A stretch of DNA of 64,000 nt, taken from positions 35,443,501 through 35,507,500 of the forward strand of contig NC_090997.1 of NCBI RefSeq assembly GCF_041146395.1. The letters run 5' to 3'. Every line of letters begins with the position of its first letter. Within the stretch, counting starts at the first letter, position 1. Under the pieces are notes generated by a model. That model was not told the origin of the DNA. It did no database searches and saw nothing but the letters and a program-made list of their open reading frames with translations. Below, one piece after another: positions 56,351-64,000 of the stretch. This stretch comes from Eulemur rufifrons. Its lineage: Eukaryota > Chordata > Mammalia > Primates > Lemuridae. The translations under genes and the position numbers were made by a program.

Positions 56351-58504
56351 AACTAGCTGAGGAGTGTTTCAACCGCAAAACTTGAAATTTCCTTTAAATT
56401 CAAATGACACCTAAAAGGGCAAGCAGCCCCAAAGTGAGATGGTACAGTTTCCTTGCACTTTAAGAGGAGAATGGAAAGTTATTCTCTTCTCATTGGAAAA
56501 GACAGCCACAGAGATACATGATTTCAGAGATGGCACACACAGCCCCATCTCTTAATTGAGCTGCATGGAATTCAATATCCAGGCCAGAGGTTTATAAGCC
56601 TGGGCATCCAACATGGAATCTGCAAGGCCAAGAGTTTCTCTTTTTTTGGAGTGGTAGAGGGGAAAAGATGAAGAATCATAAAACAAGATACAATGCCAAG
56701 TAAAAAAGAGCAGAGCACAAAAGTATCTCTGCTTTGGTTATAATGTTTATGTATGGATGAACTAGAAAAGAGAAGGGAAAAATGAAAACAGTTGGCGTGT
56801 CAGCATGAGGAGATTGTGAGTAAATTTTTCTCCTATTTGATATCTTGTGTTATTACTGTAATGATATTTAGGCAATAAATACAATTCAAGAGAAAGCAAA
56901 TATTAAGACCAAAAAGTAAAGAAATATTGTAAAACTACCATGAGCACGTAAAATAATCAAATTGGAATGAATTTGAGTTAAACAGAAAAATGAATTTAAG
57001 TTGAAAATATCAAATTGAATGTTATTTATTTAAAGCATCACCCTGAAATACCATCCAAAATGTGAAAACTCAACCTGTAGATCAAAATGGCATTAATTAA
57101 TTCAACAGACATTCCTCCTTTACTGCTCACCTCTCCTTCTCCTTACAGTAAAACTTTTTCTTTCCATGATGAGATCCAAGGTGTTTGAGGCTCTGCTCTC
57201 ATCTTTCTCCTTCTCTGGGGGCCCTCTTCTGCCACCAGAGTTCTGTGTCCCCTCTGGAGCTCACACACAACTTGCCAAGGGATCAGTACTTAGCAAAACC
57301 GTTGGCACAAAATTAGCTCTAATGAAATAGAGTTTTGTTAGACATCTGTGGACTAACCTAGAACTGCCCCTCGTTTGTCACTTCATTTTATGTAAATGAT
57401 ACTTAGTGGGTAAACTTTCCTGTGTATGCAAAATTTTTAACTTTCACAGAAACTTTCAGACCCAAATGAAGTCTAGCTTGTGTCCTGTTTATATTATACA
57501 ATGCTTGCATTCAGACATTTCACTCAAATGTCATATAATTGTAATCAATCAATAAGTAAACCAGCCTCAGTAGTCATACTTATAAAATCCTACAGAACTT
57601 CAGGATTAATACTTCCAAATTTAGCTTTTACTTTCTAAACTTAAGGAATGGTTAACATCATAGTCCATCATATAAAGGATAATGTCTGTGTATCTGAGCA
57701 ATATGGTAAACAACATGGGGCATGCTTTTTCACTAGGATGCTGACCTCTGATAGATCAGGACTAACACTCTGTTCTTATACACACAAGAATGATATCTGT
57801 GTTTTATGTCTTTTAGTTATATGTATAAAGAGAACTACATGGGCAAATAACTTAATCCAGATTGTAACCACAGTCATAGTATTGCAACATCTTTTAAATG
57901 ACATTTTATCAGACCAAACAATTTTGAAAACTAAAATTTATGCATTTGTTCCATTTTTCCTTCTATAACTTTTGATAACCTAGGTTTTTACAAAAAGAAG
58001 TGAGTATATAATGAGATAATAAGTACCTTTAACCTGCTAAAAAAACAGTGTCTTTGGAGAAATGTAAAAGAAAAAACTTGAACTGGTGCTTTTATTAATG
58101 ATGTTTCTTCACCAATACAGACACCAACCCACTCTGGCAACTTCCCCAATCTAAATGTTGTTAGCATTCTCATTCCTAGGACATTTTTATGCACTTTCTT
58201 ATGTGTGGTTATGTAATTCTTCCCTAAGTGTGCTCTACCTGTGCATTTAATCTGTCAAATTATATTGTGTTTCCTTTCAGGGAGTGAGCATGATTTTTCT
58301 TACTTTTGTACATCTTCTCATTGTCTGATTGCTCATAAAATATTTCTTAAATATATATTTGATTGGTTTCTTTAAAGGTAAGAAAAATATTACCATAGTT
58401 TATATAATTTTACTACTAAGAATAAAATATGTAGTTGCAGAAAAATCAAATTGCATTTATTTGGATAGTTATCCCTGATGGAATTGAATGAGGATTTGAC
58501 TACT
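56351..58504. other. Unassigned, with a doubtful L2 trace at 58215-58355
   Basis: No secure element. TTTCCTTTCAGGGAGTGAGC and the following CTCATTGTCTGATTGCTCAT may be a very diverged L2 3' end. A 106-codon frame at 57648-57968 is unrecognised. Confidence 0.3.
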
Positions 58505-58945
58505 AATAATGTACATGCCATTGCATCTGCTTTGTGCTATTTTAAATACACTGCATGCACAGGCTGGGTGCTGTGGTGAGCCACCAGATTCCCCCTTCAG
58601 TACTAAGACACTCATTTTCCCAGATGCTGGTAGTATTACCTGCTGATGGGGCACACCTGAAGCCCTCTCTTGAACTTGCCTTGGACCATAAGGAACTGCC
58701 TTTCTGAAGGCTAATGCTTCCTCCACAGGAGCAACCCTTTTTACTCCCTGCCTCAAGTGGGGACAATTTTGAAGGACCATCCCTGCTTCCAAGAGTCCCA
58801 CGGGATCAGCTAAGGCCTCTGCTGTATTTGCATCACTGTTCAACTTCTCCCACTGCCCAACCCTGCCTCCCTCAATCCCTGACAGGGGTATTCCCAAAAA
58901 CAAATCTCCATCTCTATGTCTCTTGCGGGCAACTCACCTTGTGAC
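58505..58945 (+). mobile_element. LTR-like block, family not assigned
   Basis: GC-richer than both flanks. CTGGTAGTATTACCTGCTGA, GAACTGCCTTTCTGAAGGCT, TCAAGTGGGGACAATTTTGA and CTGCCCAACCCTGCCTCCCT recall an LTR that, in my memory, ends with a 'caaatctccatctcagagtctgcttcc' phrase; here CAAATCTCCATCTCTATGTC, then TTGTGACA. The window's longest open frame (144 codons, minus, 58469-58903) lies across it and has no family resemblance. Confidence 0.4.
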
Positions 58946-59082
58946 AATCCTTCCTATTTTATGAGTCAAGATAAAATATAATATGGAAAGAAAAATAATT
59001 TGTTCATAGGCAAACTTTGCTTCCAAAATATCTGCATCTGGTACTCTCTGTTTCCTAAGTGGAATAAAAAGCAGCAGCTAGG

Positions 59083-59433
59083 AAGTTTTTTTGTTTGGTT
59101 GGTTTTTCTGTTTTTTTTTTTTTTTTTTTGTTTTTTTTTGTTTTTTTTAAATTGAACCAGTTTTTATTATGAATTATTCAAATACAATGTTAAGAATAAA
59201 AGAGCATGTTAATGAGGAGGCTAAATTTGCTAACATTTTTGGGAGTGATTCTTCCCTCTAGTCTTCCTTCTCTTGTAATCATTTCCTCCTTTGTTCATCA
59301 TTTTATTTATTTTGTGGTTGTTCAGTCTGGGCACTCCCTTGTCAGGTATCAAAACTATGTAAATCCATTAAACATGACTTTAGAAACTTCTTACCCACAA
59401 TATATGTGCCAATACAAATGCATTGCTATCCAT
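59083..59433 (-). pseudogene. Possible 3' UTR retrocopy with long poly(A)
   Basis: A T-rich run at 59083-59150 (T22 with G-containing extensions) reads as poly(A) on the minus strand. Directly before it the minus strand has AATAAAAACTGGTTCAATTT, a polyadenylation signal at the proper distance. The body (59151 to about 59433) matches no L1 or SINE. The only flanking repeat I see (GCAGCAGCTAGGAA at 59071 and GCAGAGCTAGTGAA at 59437) needs two gaps, so the insertion model is weak. Confidence 0.3.
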
Positions 59434-60667
59434 TAAGCAGAGCTAGTGAATATCTAATGAGACATTTAACACGTTATTACATGATGAAAAAGAAAAACAA
59501 ATTTATAGAAAAAAATGCCGTAATACTTCCCTTTACCCCGTATACAGCATATCCCAGAACTCGGGATGAAAATACGGTCATATCTATTCATTTTCTTCCA
59601 GTTAATTTCTCAAGCTTCAAATCGCCTTTATTAGCAATAAGCCTGCTGTCTCAATTTGGAGGCTGAGAAGGGATTCAAAAAAAAGTGAAATTGCATCTGT
59701 AATGTTTTGTTTCTTATAAAACATTACAAGTGGCCATGTCCCCTCTCTGCCCATTAATGCAGGTATCTTTTCTTATACCTCTGAACTGCGACTTCCTGCA
59801 GGGCTCACATCCTGTTAGATGTGGCTCCTGCTCAGAGTCAGTTCTAGATTTCCTATGCATTTACCTTTCTTACGCTGTCTTTCCTTCTTTTTTCATATTG
59901 CTTTCGATAGTCCTCAATTTGCATGTGAGAATCAAGGTTTTCCCTGTTTGCACCTACTCAAATCTCTCTACAGCTCCAATCAGCAAGTTTATGTCCTAAT
60001 AAACGAAAAGAAATGTTAACAAGTCTTTATAAGGAGCGACCATCAAAACAGTAAGTGTAGCACTCACAGTCATGCTTTCTATGTCCAGGGGTCTGGCATT
60101 TAAATTTGTCTGGAATACATCCCACACTTAAACATTGAGGGAAAAAAAGTCTGAAAAGAACAGAATTACTGAGTCCACATATTCTATCATATATTAGGTT
60201 TGCTTCGAGGAATATCCCTCAGGCCCTAACTTGGAAACATTTTGCCTCATTTAGATACAATTTTACTAAACTCAGTAATCTGGGTTTCCTGCTCTCTAAA
60301 TGTATATTAAATTGGATGAGTCAAAGAGGAAATAAAATAATACTAGTAATAGTGATAGCTAGATATAAAGGAAGAGGCTAAAGTTTTCTGAAAATCAAGA
60401 ATAGGAATTTAAAAAGGTAATAATAGTATGGAGCCACTTAATTGAGAAGATGCTAGGCAAAAAATTCAAAATTATCAAGAACACTCTTGGAAATACTGAT
60501 TTACATTTGCTTTCATGATAGATGAACCTCAAAGCATATTGTACTTTGGATATCTGCTAATAATAATATAAAGCCATTCCAATTAGAAAAACCCGTAAAA
60601 CTACAGTTTGTTTCATGTTTAACGCATTCTCTTGGAATTTCTGTTTTCACTTATGATTAGTAATGTA
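59434..60667. other. Unassigned, with an 11-bp hairpin at 59698-59728
   Basis: TGTAATGTTTT and AAAACATTACA form a short stem. No repeat family or exon recognised. Frames of 66-89 codons are not credible. Confidence 0.35.
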
Positions 60668-60790
60668 CACCATTCACTCAATAGCTATTTATTGAGAGTT
60701 CTCAGTGTCAGTTACTCTTACTGGACACTTGAAATGTATCAATAAATAAAACATATTTATAAAATAACTATTCTAACGGAGTTTACATAC
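60668..60790 (-). mobile_element. L2 LINE, antisense 3' part
   Basis: CAATAGCTATTTATTGAGAG, TTCTCAGTGTCAGTTACTCT, GTATCAATAAATAAAACATA and CTAACGGAGTTTACATACAA fit the reversed L2 phrase running from 'tttattgagcacctac' to 'ggagcttacattctag'. Confidence 0.65.
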
Positions 60791-60929
60791 AATTATATAA
60801 GTAAACACACATAGATTGAAGGAGTGCTGTTTTATTTATTTATTTATTTATTTTACAAATTGTGTGTATAGTCTAAAAAGTTTGGATATCACTGCTGTAT
60901 ATGTAAAAATCCAAGATTCTTACACGCTG

Positions 60930-61400
60930 AGTAAATCATTCCTCCCTACCTATGTGACTTTAATTCTTGCCTTTTACAGTCCCAAACTTCACCCTCCTGT
61001 AATTGTGACATGCTTGCCTTTCTTCAAACAGCTCATTACACTACTGACCAGTGCTTTGTGAGCCCCTCTTCCCTTTGACTGGAGTACTTTTTCTGCACTC
61101 TATTTCCCTCTCCTTCTTGTTTGTTGCATCTCCCTTTTCATCCTTCAACAGGGAAGTCAGCTCAGTCCCCCTCCTCTGTGTAATCTCATGCAGCTGTTCT
61201 CTAGAATGAATCAGTTCTTTTTTCTGTGCCCTCCATCTCTGTACCCCGTATTTAAGTCCAGTATTGAACTTACCACACTCTTCTGACACTATTTGTCAAC
61301 AAAACCATAAGCTCTCTCTGGGAGAGATCCCTGTCTTATCTTCAGTCCTATCACTGTGTCTGGTACATAGTAAGGTCCATAAACATTTTAAGGGAATTGT
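60930..61400 (+). mobile_element. L2 LINE 3' end
   Basis: AAACTTCACCCTCCTGTAAT, CATGCTTGCCTTTCTTCAAA, CCTCTTCCCTTTGACTGGAG, TCATCCTTCAACAGGGAAGT, CCATAAGCTCTCTCTGGGAG, AGATCCCTGTCTTATCTTCA and GTCTGGTACATAGTAAGGTC follow L2 in sense order over some 470 bases, up to its TAAACATTTTAAGGGA end. Confidence 0.82.
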
Positions 61401-63171
61401 AGTAAACTAAGTCTCAAAATGATTTTCAGATCACTGAAGTTTCACTTCTTGTGTTTCATCAAAGAAATTTCATTAAAGGACTAGCCTTGTTGGTTTCCAA
61501 GAGAATGTGTGTGTGTGTGTGTGCTCAACTTGAAATATTAATAGAAGTATTTATACTACATACTACCTTGATTTTAAAATGTCTAAAACCATTAACTGGG
61601 TTTCTGCTTAGCAATGTTTGCTCCGCAAACAAAATGGTTATAATTTTGTGAGGTAGACTAACATGCTAACATTGCACTGAACAGGATTGCTAGAAGTTGT
61701 GTGCAATGTTTTTCACAGAGAGTCAATGTGTTCTTGGTGGCATTGTACTTTCTTATTAATTTTGTTGAAAATTCACTTTGAAAGAGACATATGCTTTGTA
61801 GCTATGAATACTGATGATGCATGTAGAATTGCAGAAACCTAAGTAGTATAGTCCACAAAACACCATATAAATTTGAACTACCAGGACTTTCATTTGGCAT
61901 TTTTATTATCTGTGTTTTGCTTCTGCTTAAATTGTCCATTTTATGGTTTTTTGCTGTCGCAGGCCGTCTTGAGCTGCATGCCAAAATGAATTTCAAAAGG
62001 CTCCAATGATCTATCCACCAAGGAAGAATCCATTGTGAGCCATTAAAAATTTAGAGATGAATTTGATCTGGTTATTTTCACCATATAATGCCATACTCAC
62101 AAAAAAAAGAGGGGGAGCGAAAGAGAGAAAAGAAAATATTAATGAGGTTCAGCTGCAACCATGATTGCAAAAAATAGTATGCAGAAAGCAACAGGAAATC
62201 CCCAGCAGAACATATGCCTGGGTGCAATTTCTTTTGTTCTCATTACTTTGACAATAAATCTTAATATTTTCCAGAAATTTGGATGGATATGATAAGCAAC
62301 TATGTTTGTAGTAATTTGATTACATTTGTTAAATTAAAAGCAGCAAGAAAGTCATGTATTCTTTGCTATTTTGGGAACAATGGGTAACTTGAGAGACTGG
62401 CATCTATACCGACTACTGTTGGTTCCTTTTAGTTCTTATTATAGATGGAATGAGGGAAAGATTGCATATTCTATGAAATCATCTTATCAGAACTATCTTA
62501 CTCAATTCTTCTCTTTCTGGTATTGAATTAGTTCCATTACCTCCGCAAAACCTTTTATTAATATAATGCTACATTTGTTATGTACTTGATCCACGTCAGA
62601 AACAAGAATCTTATACTTGTCACTTCAATATTTGGTACTTTGACTTAATCAGGGAAATGACATTTTAATCATTTATTATGTACTTTATCCACTATACCAT
62701 AAAACTTACTGTTATTTCCTGATACTGAACTTTTATCATTGCCCTAGTACAGAGTATGAAACTATTTTTTAAAGTAATAAAAACAAATTTTAAAGCTGAT
62801 ATTATAACTAATGATGAAAGTAAGTTAATACACGCTTTTGTAGTGAATTGTGCATGGTGAAGGAGAAACACAAGTAGTAGCTGTTGTAATACCTTAGATC
62901 AGAGACTTTTAAGCTTTATTTCCAGCAACAGAATTTTTTCATCACATGATATCTCACATCAAAAGCTACTAAATAAAATAGATAAAGGCAAACTCTTCTG
63001 TTGGAACCTGACTTTATGGGGCCACACGTGTTTCTCCTGAGGTCCCTTACGTATCCCAAGCATGCCCTCTGAAAGGCTGCCACTGAGATCTCTATGTTCC
63101 TAGAAACTCAATGTGAAAACTGTTTTAAATGTAAGATCCTTTTTGGAATGAAACTAAGCCTTCTAGAAAAA
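61401..63171. other. Unassigned, including (GT)n at 61505-61523 and an A/G-rich run at 62100-62140
   Basis: Apart from these simple repeats, no element is recognised. 61900-62060 is less AT-rich and could be conserved non-coding DNA, but the sequence alone cannot show that. Confidence 0.35.
61505..61523. repeat. (GT)n microsatellite
   Basis: Nine to ten GT units within GAGAATGTGTG...GTGCTC. Confidence 0.95.
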
Positions 63172-63350
63172 CTCATTATGTGCCAGTTACTTTGCACGTA
63201 TATTTTTATTTAATCCTAACCAACTCTGTAGATGGCCTATTTGTTCCCATATCGCATCTGGGGAGGCTGAAATTCAACATGATGACACCCTGTACCTGGA
63301 CATGCTGCTCATCAGTGGTGTAATCAAGATTTCAGTCCACATTAGTCCGT
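63172..63350 (-). mobile_element. MIR SINE, antisense
   Basis: TTATGTGCCAGTTACTTTGC, TTTAATCCTAACCAACTCTG, TAGATGGCCTATTTGTTCCC and TCTGGGGAGGCTGAAATTCA, then GTGTAATCAAGATTTCAGTC, are in reversed MIR order. Confidence 0.75.
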
Positions 63351-63467
63351 CCCAAAGGCTCACTTTATTTTAGTGTGTCTCCTAGAAAAAATAAAGGGGC
63401 AGGGAAGTAGCAGCAGAGCTGTGATTAGATTCTTATATAAAAATTTGTCTTTATATATTTAAAACAA

Positions 63468-63481
63468 TTTTTTTTTTTTTT
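63468..63481. repeat. Poly(T) run
   Basis: T14 with no recognisable retrotransposon body on either side. Confidence 0.9.
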
Positions 63482-63666
63482 GCTCTTGTCTAGGTTAAAG
63501 ACACTCAGGTAGGTAACTGAGAGTAGAGAGGTATACAGAATGGTTACAAGACAAATAGTCTCTTTGTAAGTAAAACTTACGTGTTCCTGGGAGTGTGCTT
63601 GCCCTGATAGGGGAGAGGTGGTGGCAAACAAGTTTTTCACTGCTAAACTGTAAGAGAAATGTTGAG

Positions 63667-63775
63667 CAGTGTTTCTCAAGCCTGGCTTCCCATTAAAATC
63701 ACCTGGGAAGATTTTTAAACATAACAATGCTTTGGCACAGGGGAAAGAAGGATTCTGACTTAATTCCTGGTGTTT
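63667..63775 (+). mobile_element. MER20-like hAT-Charlie MITE fragment
   Basis: CAGTGTTTCTCAAGCCTGGC (the terminal repeat CAGTGGTTCTCAA with one base lost), CATTAAAATCACCTGGGAAG, ATTTTTAAACATAACAATGC and GATTCTGACTTAATTCCTGG are in the consensus order. Confidence 0.65.
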
Positions 63776-64000
63776 TGAAAGGTGCTTTATTGGGTAGTCA
63801 GAGCTGATAGGAAGAAAGAGCTTGGTTGGAGAAAGTTTGACTGTAGAGGTACAACTTTAGATGGGCTGTGATGGAGAAAGTGTGGGTATGGGAATAAAGC
63901 GTGTAAGAGAAGTTTAAAGCATCTTTATTTCTTTGTTCAAAAAAACGTTAGAAAACTAATTTACTCACTAAAGATTTTTAGAAGTTCCTTTCCAAAATGA

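Noticed and set aside
58469..58903. 144-codon minus-strand open frame as a gene
   Set aside because: No recognisable domain, no second exon or promoter, and it lies in LTR-like DNA of lower AT content where long chance frames are expected. Kept only as a finding to test.
59698..59728. 11-bp hairpin as a terminator or RNA element
   Set aside because: AT-rich inverted repeats of this length are common by chance in 64 kb of such DNA.
1..64000. CRISPR arrays, bacterial operons, tRNA/rRNA/snRNA genes
   Set aside because: No regularly spaced repeats; the repeats present are vertebrate SINEs and LINEs. No U6, 7SK, Y RNA, 5S or intact tRNA box pair was seen; the MIR heads have decayed A and B boxes.

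Overview
The window is nuclear DNA of a primate, most probably a strepsirrhine (lemur, loris or galago). The best single clue is the full-length Alu at 12281-12638. Its linker between monomers and the second-monomer reading GTTGCTGTGAGCTAGGCTGA are, as I remember them, the forms seen in strepsirrhines and not in monkeys or apes. Several young L1 3' ends (5601-5737, 13022-13148, 17706-17888, 22781-22945) carry a compatible 3' UTR. The lineage call rests on recall and was not tested by alignment.

I find no protein-coding exon, no structural RNA gene, no CpG island and no promoter that I can defend. The window is AT-rich, CpG-poor and looks like intergenic or deep-intronic sequence. The longest open frame is 144 codons and lies in repeat-like DNA. 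The other frames are chance frames, or pieces of LINE-1 ORF1 and ORF2.

What can be annotated is a layered record of mobile elements. The oldest layer is MIR and L2. Above it lie old L1 copies (3' ends, 5' UTRs, an ORF1 piece at 27155-29302), hAT and Tigger DNA transposon relics (8173-8394, 20325-20731, 28272-28483, 53532-53760, 268-494) and ERVL/MaLR-type LTRs (10613-11046, 38141-38603, 38683-39048, plus two less certain ones). The youngest layer is primate L1 and the Alu. Several insertions are nested: an LTR splits a MIR at 38683-39048, a Tigger relic sits in an L1 5' UTR, and a polyadenylated retrocopy splits a MIR at 21796-22359.

Layout: 1-9 kb is low in repeats, with scattered MIR, L2, MER5A and short L1 pieces. 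9-13 kb holds an old L1, an MLT2-type LTR, L1 internal DNA, the Alu and an inverted L1. 13-24 kb holds MIR and L2, a HAL1-like LINE, a hAT relic with a long pyrimidine tract, the retrocopy and a very clear inverted L1. 24-31 kb has an L1 5' half and an LTR candidate. 31-41 kb has a perfect hairpin, MIRs and the two MaLR LTRs. 41-53.5 kb is dense L1. 53.5-64 kb is again sparse, with MIR, L2, a Tigger relic and an LTR-like block.

The most notable observations are: five L1 copies whose two halves face opposite ways, the signature of twin priming, one with a clean 16-base target duplication; a perfect 25-bp hairpin at 31132-31197 that looks like a fold-back template switch; a retrocopy of an unidentified mRNA with ATTAAA signal, poly(A) and target duplication; and a 53-base insertion with 9-bp inverted ends that has a similar copy 1.1 kb away. 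I saw no sign of a novel gene system.
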